A stretch of 7,709 nt of DNA, taken from Thermoplasmatota archaeon. Lineage in GTDB: Archaea > Thermoplasmatota > Penumbrarchaeia > Penumbrarchaeales > Penumbrarchaeaceae. The DNA is taken from positions 1-7,709 of the forward strand of contig JAUVBH010000068.1 of the NCBI GenBank assembly GCA_030591285.1, written 5' to 3'. Shown here piece by piece: positions 1-5,961 of this stretch; within the stretch, counting starts at the first letter, position 1; every line of letters starts with the position of its first letter. The notes beneath the pieces are model-generated. The model ran no database searches, was not told the DNA's origin, and was given only the letters and a program-made list of their open reading frames with translations. A program made the position numbers and the translations under genes.

Positions 1-2
1 AG

Positions 3-75
3 TGCGGATGCCGGGATTTGAACCCGGGCAAGCAGCTTGGGAAGCTGCGGTCCTACCGAGCTAGACCACATCCGC
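3..75 (-). tRNA. tRNA-Gly, anticodon CCC
   Basis: This 73-nt sequence folds as a complete cloverleaf when read on the minus strand. The acceptor stem GCGGATG pairs perfectly with CATCCGC, followed by discriminator A. The D arm is GTCT/GGAC with a GG-containing loop, the anticodon stem is GCAGC/GCTGC, and the T arm is CCGGG-TTCAAAT-CCCGG. The seven-base anticodon loop is TTCCCAA, so the anticodon is CCC (plus-strand bases 39-41), which reads the glycine codon GGG. The variable loop is four bases. There is no intron, and CCA is not encoded after the discriminator, so it must be added by a nucleotidyltransferase. It lies downstream of the DUF5611-like gene on the same strand. Confidence 0.96.
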
Positions 76-103
76 ATAAGTGGAAAAATAGGAATGAGGA
101 TAT

Positions 104-114
104 GGATAATAATC
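104..114 (-). promoter_or_regulatory. possible TATA box for tRNA-Gly
   Basis: On the minus strand an AT-rich GATTATTATCC lies about 34 bases before the first base of the tRNA. A start about 26 bases downstream would give a leader of roughly 8 bases. The match to an archaeal TATA box is loose. A run of five T on the minus strand (plus 84-88) between this site and the tRNA could instead end the upstream transcript. Confidence 0.3.
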
Positions 115-130
115 CTTTCCAATGAGGAGA

Positions 131-451
131 TCAAAGCGTTCCTTTCTTGGCTTTGTCCTTCAACCTCTTCAATCTCTGTTTGGAGGTAAAACCGGTCGCG
201 GTTTCAAGGAAAATATTTCTCTTCTTCATGGTATCGAGAACCTGATCCTCGGGGATCCGGACCGTTGTTATCTCAAATGACATTTCGGACTTTGATAAGA
301 CCTTCACCCTGATGGGTTTCATGGCTCCATAGTTAGAGTAAAGCCAGTCACCATCTTTCTCACAATTGCCAAAGACCTCTACCATAAGCTCCTGGAGCTT
401 CTTACCTTCAATTTTATCGAAATTACCACGTTTGATGTCCAGTGTTTCCAT
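131..451 (-). CDS. DUF5611-like small archaeal protein
   Basis: This is a 106-residue soluble protein with no signal peptide or membrane segment. I recognise it by resemblance to the DUF5611 family of small euryarchaeal proteins, from the central YGAMK segment (about residues 41-45) and the C-terminal block FLETATGFTSKQRLKRLK (about 81-98), which ends in a basic helix. The biochemical function is unknown. The frame extends 12 codons upstream to a TTG at 487, but ATG at 451 is preferred: GGGGGT sits five bases before it and can pair with the anti-Shine-Dalgarno sequence through one G-U pair. The gene starts 53 bases after radA on the same strand with no clear TATA box between, so cotranscription with radA is likely. 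That hints at, but does not prove, a nucleic-acid-related role. Confidence 0.72.
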   Translation of the reverse strand: METLDIKRGNFDKIEGKKLQELMVEVFGNCEKDGDWLYSNYGAMKPIRVKVLSKSEMSFEITTVRIPEDQVLDTMKKRNIFLETATGFTSKQRLKRLKDKAKKGTL

Positions 452-504
452 AAAGGACCCCCGATACTGAGGTGATAATGGATACAACGTTCAAATCCTT
501 TTCC

Positions 505-1449
505 TCAGTCCCGTATGCCATCTTCGATTACAGTGATGACGGCTTCTCCCTCCGGTAGGTTGGGAGAATCGATCAAACGGGCTATCCTTCTGTTCCCCTT
601 TGATTTCCTGAGATAGAGCCTGAAGGTGGAAGTGTGTCCAAGAATGTGACCCCCGATGGCACGGGTTGGGTCGCCAAAGAATGCATCGGGTTTTGCTGCA
701 ACCTGATTCGTAACAGCAACAGCCGCTTTATTGAGATCTGCAAAATTCAGGATGGCGTGGAGATGCTTGTTCAATTTCTGCTGTCTATCTGCAAGGGCAC
801 CCCTTCCAATGTATTCTGCTCTGAAATGTGCAGTTAGGGAATCTACGACCATCAGTTTAACTGGATTGTTCCTGGCAATCTCCTTGGCCTTCTCCACCAG
901 AAGCATCTGGTGATGAGAATTGAACGCTCTTGCAACATGGATCTTCTGAAGAACTTCTGTTGGGTCAAGATCATGTGCCATTGACATCTGTATTATCCTC
1001 TCGGGTCTGAATGTGTTTTCAGTATCGATGAAGACGGTGTGAGCATCCAGGCCCCCATCTTCTTCTCCTCTGCAAGCATTGACACAGAGCTGATGTGTTA
1101 TCTGCGTCTTTCCGGAACCAAACTCTCCGAAGAATTCTGTGATCGCGCAACTTTCGACCCCTCCCCCAAGAAGTTCATCAAGGGCTTTGGAGCTGGTAGT
1201 TAATTTGGAAACCGTTCTTCTCTGTTCCATGATCACATCCCCTGTTACAAAACCACCAACATCGGCCATCTTCTTCGCAGCGGCGATGATTTTGATCGCA
1301 GTTGCTTCACCGATATCGGCTGCCTCTGCCAAAGCAGAGGGGGATGAGACAGCTATGGCCATAAGATCGTCGAATCCAGCTTCCTGTAATTTTTCCGCTG
1401 TGGCCGGTCCGACACCTGGAAGGTCCTCCACCGTTCTCTCCTCGTCCAT
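505..1449 (-). CDS. radA: DNA repair and recombination protein RadA
   Basis: RadA is the archaeal RecA/Rad51-family recombinase. It forms ATP-dependent filaments on single-stranded DNA and carries out homologous pairing and strand exchange. The 314-residue protein is near full family length. The N-terminal helix-hairpin-helix domain has DLPGVGPATAEKL at residues 9-21. An inter-domain F-x-x-G (67-70) occupies the filament polymerisation motif position. Walker A is GEFGSGKT (108-115), the catalytic glutamate is probably E144 in IDTEN, Walker B is LMVVD (199-203), and the DNA-binding L1 and L2 regions are around 208-222 and 249-268 (NQVAAKPDAFFGD, then AIGGHILGH). No intein is present. Position 145 is Asn where I recall Gly in methanogen RadA. 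An AGGTGA Shine-Dalgarno four bases before ATG supports the start, and a good TATA box lies upstream, so the gene has its own promoter. Confidence 0.97.
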   Translation of the reverse strand: MDEERTVEDLPGVGPATAEKLQEAGFDDLMAIAVSSPSALAEAADIGEATAIKIIAAAKKMADVGGFVTGDVIMEQRRTVSKLTTSSKALDELLGGGVESCAITEFFGEFGSGKTQITHQLCVNACRGEEDGGLDAHTVFIDTENTFRPERIIQMSMAHDLDPTEVLQKIHVARAFNSHHQMLLVEKAKEIARNNPVKLMVVDSLTAHFRAEYIGRGALADRQQKLNKHLHAILNFADLNKAAVAVTNQVAAKPDAFFGDPTRAIGGHILGHTSTFRLYLRKSKGNRRIARLIDSPNLPEGEAVITVIEDGIRD

Positions 1450-1483
1450 ATGTTCACCTGTTGAACCTCACTCTGATTACTTT

Positions 1484-1491
1484 GATATAAA
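1484..1491 (-). promoter_or_regulatory. radA TATA box
   Basis: Minus-strand TTTATATC, preceded by CCAACC as a possible BRE, is centred about 38 bases before the radA ATG. Transcription starting about 26 bases downstream would begin near 1461. That leaves a short leader of about 12 bases containing AGGTGA (1454-1459) as ribosome binding site. Confidence 0.7.
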
Positions 1492-1528
1492 GGTTGGGCA
1501 CCAGGGAGGGATGGGTGAAAGTGAGTTA

Positions 1529-2590
1529 TTAATTTGATTTTAAAAACTCTTCCACTAGTGGTAAATATTCCTGATGTTTGATGGTGATCGTTCCCTTTGG
1601 TGAGTACAGGTTTATGTATGGATCTGCCTTCATTTCACAGAATTTCTTCATGGCTCCCAGGTAGACCTCTTTGCTCTTGGTGAACTGTTCAAAATCCCTG
1701 AAGAGTGATAATGAAACGGTCTCGGAATTACCATACACTGCAAAGAAGCTTGGCAGGTGGAATTTCTGGACATCGGGCCCGCCTCTTTCGATCTCGCCGA
1801 TCTTGTTGTAATGCCCCTCTACAAGGCAGAGTATATTGAAACCTAGCTTTCCATAGTCTATGACCCTGGTCTTTTTAATGACACCAAGCTCAAGGAGCTC
1901 TTTCTTATGCCTGGCAACTGCCTGTCTGGTGGTGTCAAGCATTGATGCTATCTTGTTATCGGGCATATCTGGGGCTTCCAGGATCCCTTTCAAGATCGTC
2001 TTTTCCTTCCTGGTCAGATGATAGATCTTATCTCTGGCCTTCTTGAGGTCGACATCTCCTTCCCCGACATCAGCACCATTTTTCGGGTCGATATTGAATG
2101 CTCTTTCAAGTACTGCGGTGTAATCGAAGTTCTTCCTGATCTGTGATATTCTCAGTGGGAAGAGGGTTGTATGGATGTTCTCACTGGGGATAAGGTCCTT
2201 TGCATGGAGCTCTTTTACGATCATGTGTTCCGCCTTACAATAATCAGTGTAGTTCTTGTAAAGTGATAGTGATAGGAGAGTATCCCCGAAGATCATTGAA
2301 GAGTAAGTGTTGGGGTGATCTGAGAAAAGGTCCTTCAGGAATTTCACATCTCCCTTGTCCTTGATGGATCTGGTCAATGATGTCCAGCAAACCGAGAGTA
2401 TCTCATAATCCATGATCTCCACGTTGGGGACGATCCTGTCGAAGATCAGACCACTTCTTTTCATCTTGTTCTTGATGGCATTGAGGGTCGACATCCTCAC
2501 TCCGATCCTGTCGCTCAGCTGCCTGTCGTTCAACATTGGGTATTTCACAAGTCCCCAAAGGATGATCTTTTCGTTCTTTGACAGTTTCAT
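1529..2590 (-). CDS. tandem winged-helix (Lrp/AsnC-like) transcriptional regulator
   Basis: This is a 353-residue cytoplasmic protein made of two copies of one unit. HTH1 is at about residues 3-50 (LSKNEKIILWGLVKYP, then NDRQLSDRIGV as the recognition region), followed by an alpha/beta domain to about 155. HTH2 is at about 192-240 (LTRKEKTILKGILEAP, then NKIASMLDTTRQAVARHKK), followed by a second alpha/beta domain to about 340. The two HTHs align through the same pattern: LS/LT-x-K/R-x-EK-x-IL, then GLI/GVI. The following domains align at FGDTLLSLSLY and YGNSETVSLSLF. A charged linker (about 168-188) separates the halves. The layout suggests a DNA-binding domain plus a ligand or dimer domain, twice, as in Lrp/AsnC proteins; ligand and targets are unknown. 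An ATG at 2611 would add seven residues, but GGAGGT lies just before the ATG at 2590, so the shorter form is chosen. The gene ends 79 bases before radA, which has its own promoter. Confidence 0.82.
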   Translation of the reverse strand: MKLSKNEKIILWGLVKYPMLNDRQLSDRIGVRMSTLNAIKNKMKRSGLIFDRIVPNVEIMDYEILSVCWTSLTRSIKDKGDVKFLKDLFSDHPNTYSSMIFGDTLLSLSLYKNYTDYCKAEHMIVKELHAKDLIPSENIHTTLFPLRISQIRKNFDYTAVLERAFNIDPKNGADVGEGDVDLKKARDKIYHLTRKEKTILKGILEAPDMPDNKIASMLDTTRQAVARHKKELLELGVIKKTRVIDYGKLGFNILCLVEGHYNKIGEIERGGPDVQKFHLPSFFAVYGNSETVSLSLFRDFEQFTKSKEVYLGAMKKFCEMKADPYINLYSPKGTITIKHQEYLPLVEEFLKSN

Positions 2591-2594
2591 CGAT

Positions 2595-2602
2595 TGACCT
2601 CC
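2595..2602 (-). promoter_or_regulatory. Shine-Dalgarno site fixing the regulator start
   Basis: Minus-strand GGAGGTCA lies five to six bases before ATG at 2590. It is one of the strongest ribosome binding sites in the window, and it sits inside the extra codons that a start at 2611 would use. This argues that translation starts at 2590. Confidence 0.75.
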
Positions 2603-2641
2603 ATGGCCCATGAATATGGTATCCCTCCATAACGGGATTAG

Positions 2642-2649
2642 TAATAAAA
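2642..2649 (-). promoter_or_regulatory. possible TATA box for the winged-helix regulator
   Basis: Minus-strand TTTTATTA lies in a gene-free region about 55 bases before the chosen ATG. A start about 26 bases downstream, near 2620, would give a leader of about 30 bases containing the GGAGGT site. A second AT-rich candidate, AATTTATGTAA, lies farther upstream near 2707-2716, so the assignment is tentative. Confidence 0.4.
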
Positions 2650-2694
2650 TTTGCTGATTTCATCAATGGATTCTATAGATATCGGAACAAATCC

Positions 2695-2707
2695 AAGGTT
2701 TAACCTT
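2695..2707. repeat. 13-bp palindrome upstream of the regulator gene
   Basis: AAGGTT-T-AACCTT is a perfect inverted repeat of two 6-base arms around one base. It lies about 105 bases upstream of the regulator ATG and about 48 bases after the bactofilin stop. It could be an operator for the dimeric regulator encoded next to it. The arms are too short and AT-rich for a stable terminator hairpin. Function is inferred from position only. Confidence 0.4.
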
Positions 2708-2739
2708 ACATAAATTCGAAACTGAGACCCCGATTCCCG

Positions 2740-2744
2740 AAAAA
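2740..2744 (-). terminator. possible T-tract terminator after the bactofilin gene
   Basis: A run of five T on the minus strand (GTTTTTC) occurs about ten bases after the bactofilin stop. Archaeal termination often uses T-rich tracts without a hairpin. The run is short, so this is weak evidence. Confidence 0.3.
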
Positions 2745-2754
2745 CAAGGCAAAT

Positions 2755-3666
2755 TCAGATCATTCCTTCCATCTCATCAACGCCCTTTTCAAATCTTTCC
2801 ATGCGGTCCTCGACGCTGGTCTCACCTTCGGGCATGATCCTGATCCCATCTTCTCCTTTCAGGGTTCCATCAATGATGGTGTCTGGAGTGGTATTGATGT
2901 TGAGTCCTCTGATGTTCCCGGTGATCCTTGCAGCATGATGGATCGTTATGTCTCCCTCAGACAGGATATTTCCATTTATAATGACATTCTCTCCGATCAG
3001 TAGATTACCAGTGGTCTCGAGATCCCCAAAGACCTGGACCTCGCTTTCCATATCGAGATCCCCTTTGACCTTGAGGTCCCCCACTATCTGACAATCGTGA
3101 CCGATCTTCATGTCACCATTGATCTCTATGGTATCTCCGATCTTGGATCCCCGTGGGAAATAGGTGAAGTTCTGTGAAATGAGGATCTTCTCCTCATCCC
3201 CCTCCTCGATCTCTTTGAAAAAGTTCTCCACTTCTGTTGAATCGTTCCTTCTCAAAAGTTCCATGAGATAGAGTAGAATGTAATCGATAACCGATATGGG
3301 ATTTCTTATGTTGATCCTGCCTCGGGAATCTATTGCTTTAGGGTCCAGTTCCACCCCTTCTCCGATGTCCAGGTTCTTTCCCACTATGATCTCTCCGGCA
3401 ATGATCGATCTTTCACCAATGAAAATATCTGCATCGCCTGTGATGTTTCCCTGTATCTTGCCGCCCTTATCTACCCTAATGTCTCCGATGGCAATGATGT
3501 CTCCTTCAAGTTCCACGAACTCTCCCATGAATACCCTGCCCTCGGACATGATGCCTCTCTTAATGTGTGATTTATCAGAGAATATCACGTCACCCATACA
3601 CCGAATGTTCTTCTCTTCGATGATCGTCCCTTCCGGAACATGGCATAAGGACCTGTCAAAAACCAT
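2755..3666 (-). CDS. two-module bactofilin-like (polymer-forming) beta-helix protein
   Basis: The 303-residue protein is dominated by short G-D/G-N turns spaced five to seven residues apart with alternating hydrophobics, the pattern of bactofilin (DUF583-like) right-handed beta-helices that polymerise into filaments or scaffolds. Module 1 covers about residues 10-108 and module 2 about 170-278. They align from VPEG and FPRG onward with one gap, so the protein is an internal duplication. Between them is a helical insert with ISVIDYILLYLMELLRR (124-140) and an acidic stretch. A charged helix (about 282-303) closes the chain. There is no signal peptide, so a cytoplasmic role is likely; the exact function is unknown. 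An ATG at 3711 would add 15 residues (W/G-rich and unlike the module), but it abuts a TATA-like element, and the start of module similarity coincides with ATG 3666. That start is therefore preferred, with only a weak GGGA ribosome site. Confidence 0.8.
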   Translation of the reverse strand: MVFDRSLCHVPEGTIIEEKNIRCMGDVIFSDKSHIKRGIMSEGRVFMGEFVELEGDIIAIGDIRVDKGGKIQGNITGDADIFIGERSIIAGEIIVGKNLDIGEGVELDPKAIDSRGRINIRNPISVIDYILLYLMELLRRNDSTEVENFFKEIEEGDEEKILISQNFTYFPRGSKIGDTIEINGDMKIGHDCQIVGDLKVKGDLDMESEVQVFGDLETTGNLLIGENVIINGNILSEGDITIHHAARITGNIRGLNINTTPDTIIDGTLKGEDGIRIMPEGETSVEDRMERFEKGVDEMEGMI

Positions 3667-3711
3667 CTTTAGTTCCCATTCCCCTGTATGCCCCCAATTG
3701 GCTTTTCCCAT

Positions 3712-3724
3712 ATATTATATTAAT
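3712..3724 (-). promoter_or_regulatory. TATA-like element for the bactofilin gene
   Basis: The minus strand reads TTAATATAATATAT in the 35 to 80 bases between the archease stop (3747) and the bactofilin start. Transcription about 26 bases downstream would begin near 3690. That is inside the longer reading frame and about 25 bases before ATG 3666, which supports the shorter start and an own promoter, independent of archease. Confidence 0.55.
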
Positions 3725-3746
3725 ATCTGGGAGGTCCCCGGGAAGA

Positions 3747-4196
3747 TCACAGATCCAAAAGGACCCGGCCTTTCCAACCGTTCTCAACCTGTTTCAATTC
3801 TGCTCCATGGAAGGTTACAGCCTTCACCTCCATCCCCCCCTTTTCAGGGGGTATGGAACAAGCAGCTTTGACGAACTTCAGGAGCGTCTTATCGCTTTCA
3901 TCCCCCTCACCCATCGATATTTCAGGATGGAGGATCAGTGAGGATTCCGAATCAAAAAGGAAAAGGGCCTCTGAAAGTACGTCCACAAGCAGCATCTCAC
4001 GGTCTTCAGTTTTAAACATCTCTGAAGATCCTGTTTCCGAGTGCAATATGAACTCCTGGGACATGACAGAATAAAGACCATGGAGTGCTCGATGAATGCA
4101 CTCACTCAGGCTCGAAGCCTCCACCCCTAACCAGATATCTGCGGTGTGATCCCCAAGTGTCACACCCTCATTGGAAGGGATATAGGAGCGCTCCAT
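3747..4196 (-). CDS. archease
   Basis: Archease is a small metal-binding protein that activates the RNA ligase RtcB, promoting its guanylylation and turnover in tRNA splicing and RNA repair. The 149-residue length fits the family. Diagnostic features are the N-terminal DHTADIWLGV (16-25) with its conserved Asp residues, the A-L-H-G-L-Y helix region (37-42), EVKAVTFH (123-130), and the C-terminal RVLLDL whose Asp148 corresponds to the conserved terminal metal ligand. No rtcB lies in this window. The ATG lies about 24 bases from the centre of a TATA box, predicting a leaderless or near-leaderless mRNA. The gene is transcribed divergently from pelA across 69 bases. A C7 homopolymer (3834-3840) lies in the gene, but the conserved motif on its far side stays in frame, so there is no sign of a frameshift. 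Confidence 0.92.
   Translation of the reverse strand: MERSYIPSNEGVTLGDHTADIWLGVEASSLSECIHRALHGLYSVMSQEFILHSETGSSEMFKTEDREMLLVDVLSEALFLFDSESSLILHPEISMGEGDESDKTLLKFVKAACSIPPEKGGMEVKAVTFHGAELKQVENGWKGRVLLDL
3830..3856. repeat. GC-rich hairpin inside the archease gene
   Basis: CCAT and ATGG form an outer four-base stem, and CCCCC (from a run of seven C) pairs with GGGGG, with one C-T mismatch between the stems and a seven-base loop. It sits in the segment encoding SIPPEKGGMEV. It may be a by-product of Pro and Gly codons or could affect mRNA structure; no function can be assigned. Confidence 0.35.
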
Positions 4197-4216
4197 GCTC
4201 TTTCATCACTACGATC

Positions 4217-4224
4217 AATATAAA
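4217..4224 (-). promoter_or_regulatory. archease TATA box
   Basis: Minus-strand TTTATATT, preceded by GGG, is centred about 24 bases before the archease ATG. With the usual archaeal TATA-to-start distance, transcription would begin at or next to the start codon, so the mRNA is predicted to be leaderless. Confidence 0.7.
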
Positions 4225-4235
4225 CCCTCGCATAG

Positions 4236-4243
4236 TTTAATAT
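4236..4243 (+). promoter_or_regulatory. pelA TATA box
   Basis: TTTAATAT is centred about 26 bases before the pelA ATG at 4266, predicting a leaderless mRNA. No Shine-Dalgarno match precedes that ATG (the sequence is CATATTCAG), which agrees. It lies 11 bases from the oppositely oriented archease TATA box, so the two promoters are back to back. Confidence 0.65.
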
Positions 4244-4265
4244 TCAAAGGGACAATCATATTCAG

Positions 4266-5306
4266 ATGAGGTTCCTGAACCGGGATGATGAAAAAGGTAG
4301 CTACCGCATCCGCGTGGATTCCATCGATGACCTTTGGTATCTGCATCAGGCCATTGCCCCTGGATATCTTGTTGGCAGCCATACTTTCAGGAAGCTCGAG
4401 GCAAAAGAAGACCTTGTCAGGGCCGACAGTCAACCGAGGGTCAGAGTTTATCTGAAGATCGTGGTGGAGAACTGTGAGTTCCACCCCTTCTCGGATGTTC
4501 TAAGAGTTAGTGGCATGGTCCAGGATGGACCCCAGGACATCTCTGGACATCATACATTCAACGTTGACAGAGGAACCGTTATTGATCTTGACCTGACAGA
4601 GCCATCACCAGAAATAGTTAAACTGCTGGAGGAAGCGGAAAAAGGTGCTTCGAACTCGCCTGCAGTTGCGATCTCTCTGGATGATGAAACGGCGGAACTA
4701 TTTCGAATGAGAGATTATGGATTGGAAAGCATAGGAAGGATCAGGGCCAAGGGAAATGGAAAGTGGACAGGAAATGCCGGGGGGTGGGGCCCTTACTACG
4801 AAGAGATATGCGAGCTTGTGAAGCAGAACATGGGAGAGGATACGATCGTTATGATCAGCGGTCCCGGTTTTTTCAAAGAATCCCTTGCCAAGCTTTTGAG
4901 ACAGGAGATGGGCTTAGACAGCAACAAATTGCATATTCTTCAATCTTCGTCGGGCGGGGTCAATGGTCTTAGGGAAGCCCTATCAAAGGGTGGTTCTGCG
5001 AACAAAGTGATAGAAGGTCTCCGCTTTGTCCAGGAGAGTGAATTTCTTGAGGAACTTATGTCCCGAATAGGGAAAGGAAAGGGAGCAACTTATGGGGTGG
5101 ATGAGGTTAAGAGGGTTCTATCCCTCGGGGCAGTAGAGGTCCTTTTGATCTCTGAGAGGATATTCAGAGAGGGTTCCGGGAAAGAACTCATGGCAACAGC
5201 TTCTGAGATGGGATCTCGGAATATGGTGATATCAACCTCTCACGATATGGGCCAGATGCTCGATAAGATGGGCGGCGTGGGTGCCCTCCTGAGGTTTGAG
5301 CTATGA
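4266..5306 (+). CDS. pelA: Pelota-type mRNA surveillance / ribosome rescue factor (aPelota)
   Basis: aPelota (Dom34 homologue) enters the A site of stalled ribosomes, delivered by aEF1-alpha, and with ABCE1 splits them. In archaea its resemblance to RF1 lets it share factors with termination. The 346-residue length is typical. Domain 1 (about 1-128) carries DDLWYLHQAIAPG (21-33) and RKLEAKED. Domain 2 (about 132-255) has GPGFFKE (199-205) and SSGGVNGLREAL (228-239). Domain 3 (about 257-346) has ATYGVDEVKRVLSLGAVEVL (274-293) and the C-terminal GGVGALLRF (336-344). The peptide-releasing GGQ motif of RF1 is absent, as expected for Pelota. A nuclease activity has been reported for one archaeal homologue but cannot be judged here. 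Its stop overlaps the next start as ATGA, suggesting translational coupling with the DUF2085 gene. Confidence 0.96.
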   Translation: MRFLNRDDEKGSYRIRVDSIDDLWYLHQAIAPGYLVGSHTFRKLEAKEDLVRADSQPRVRVYLKIVVENCEFHPFSDVLRVSGMVQDGPQDISGHHTFNVDRGTVIDLDLTEPSPEIVKLLEEAEKGASNSPAVAISLDDETAELFRMRDYGLESIGRIRAKGNGKWTGNAGGWGPYYEEICELVKQNMGEDTIVMISGPGFFKESLAKLLRQEMGLDSNKLHILQSSSGGVNGLREALSKGGSANKVIEGLRFVQESEFLEELMSRIGKGKGATYGVDEVKRVLSLGAVEVLLISERIFREGSGKELMATASEMGSRNMVISTSHDMGQMLDKMGGVGALLRFEL

Positions 5307-5917
5307 ATAGTGATGATACTGATAAGGGAGATGAAGCATCACGGTCAACGATCGTTGAAAAATTTGTTACTTGGCACAAGAAGAACCTGGGAAAACCAGA
5401 TCCCATCGGGATCCCACTGGTTCTAATCTCGTTTTTATTCATCACGTCCTTGATCGCGACACCTTTACTGGTTGAGAAGAACACAATTGACCTGGGTGAT
5501 CAAGGCTCAGTGGGTAAGATAGATCATGATGAAATGATCTCGGATATCAACAACCCATTCGCCAAAGCGATCTATCGCTTCGGGGATCGATATTGTCATC
5601 AGAAGGACCACAGGTCATGGGAAATAAATGGAAACCAGATGCCTGTGTGTGCCAGAGATATCGGGCTTTTCCTTGGGATATTCATCGGTTGCATTTTTGG
5701 AGCATCTTACAAGCGCGGGATCAAGCTTCTCATCTTGCTGGGATTGCTGGTGCCAATGGCGATCGATGGAGGTTTACAGGCATTGACCTCATATGAATCC
5801 TTCAATCTATTACGTCTGTTGACTGGAATGATCGCAGGTTTTGGTGTTGGTGCATATGTTAATGGGTCGGCTGTAGAAACCATCAGGATCCTTACCTTCA
5901 AGAGAAAAAAGGGATAG
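5303..5917 (+). CDS. DUF2085 family membrane protein
   Basis: This is a 204-residue integral membrane protein. A charged N-terminal tail (1-32) precedes TM1 (about 35-56). A loop of about 60 residues carries YCHQKDHRSW (97-106) and the QMPVCARD motif (112-119), followed by TM2 (about 120-136), TM3 (about 138-158, ending PMAIDGGLQ) and TM4 (about 169-187), then a basic tail. The paired CHQ and PVCARD motifs plus AIDGGLQ are what I recognise as DUF2085; its molecular function is unknown. The two Cys and one His could bind a metal or form a disulfide, which is inference. Start and pelA stop share ATGA (4-base overlap), and GAGGT (5291-5295) lies seven bases upstream as ribosome site inside pelA. 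It is thus expressed with pelA, an unexpected partner for a membrane protein. Confidence 0.88.
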   Translation: MNSDDTDKGDEASRSTIVEKFVTWHKKNLGKPDPIGIPLVLISFLFITSLIATPLLVEKNTIDLGDQGSVGKIDHDEMISDINNPFAKAIYRFGDRYCHQKDHRSWEINGNQMPVCARDIGLFLGIFIGCIFGASYKRGIKLLILLGLLVPMAIDGGLQALTSYESFNLLRLLTGMIAGFGVGAYVNGSAVETIRILTFKRKKG

Positions 5918-5918
5918 C

Positions 5919-5926
5919 TTAATATT
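5919..5926 (+). promoter_or_regulatory. serA TATA box
   Basis: TTAATATT lies just after the DUF2085 stop and is centred about 40 bases before the chosen serA ATG. A start about 26 bases downstream, near 5948, leaves a leader of about 14 bases that includes GGGGTA (5950-5955) as ribosome site. It suggests serA can be transcribed separately from pelA. Confidence 0.55.
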
Positions 5927-5961
5927 TGACCGCACGATACAAGGTCAAAGGGGTAGATTCT

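Noticed and set aside
104..116. Small palindrome GGATAATAATCC before the tRNA
   Set aside because: Arms of four bases are expected by chance in AT-rich spacers; it is better read as a loose TATA element.
452..487. TTG start extending the DUF5611-like protein by 12 residues
   Set aside because: The extension has no ribosome site, whereas ATG 451 has a GGGGGT match at good spacing and begins where the family-like sequence begins.
1139..1537. 132-codon plus-strand open frame opposite the RadA N-terminus
   Set aside because: RadA on the other strand is certain. The antisense product is low-complexity Ala/Ser with no motif or ribosome site.
2403..2666. Second frame overlapping the N-terminus of the regulator on the same strand
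   Set aside because: The product is rich in charged residues without a fold, while the overlapping frame has a clear HTH and a good ribosome site.
3296..3871. 191-codon plus-strand open frame opposite the bactofilin gene and the end of archease
   Set aside because: It is Met/Ser/Pro-rich with no recognisable domain, and it is antisense to two convincingly coding genes. The open frame follows from the repetitive Gly, Asp and Ile codons of the beta-helix.
4215..4484. 89-codon minus-strand frame overlapping the start of pelA
   Set aside because: It would end within the archease promoter and is antisense to the conserved Pelota domain 1.
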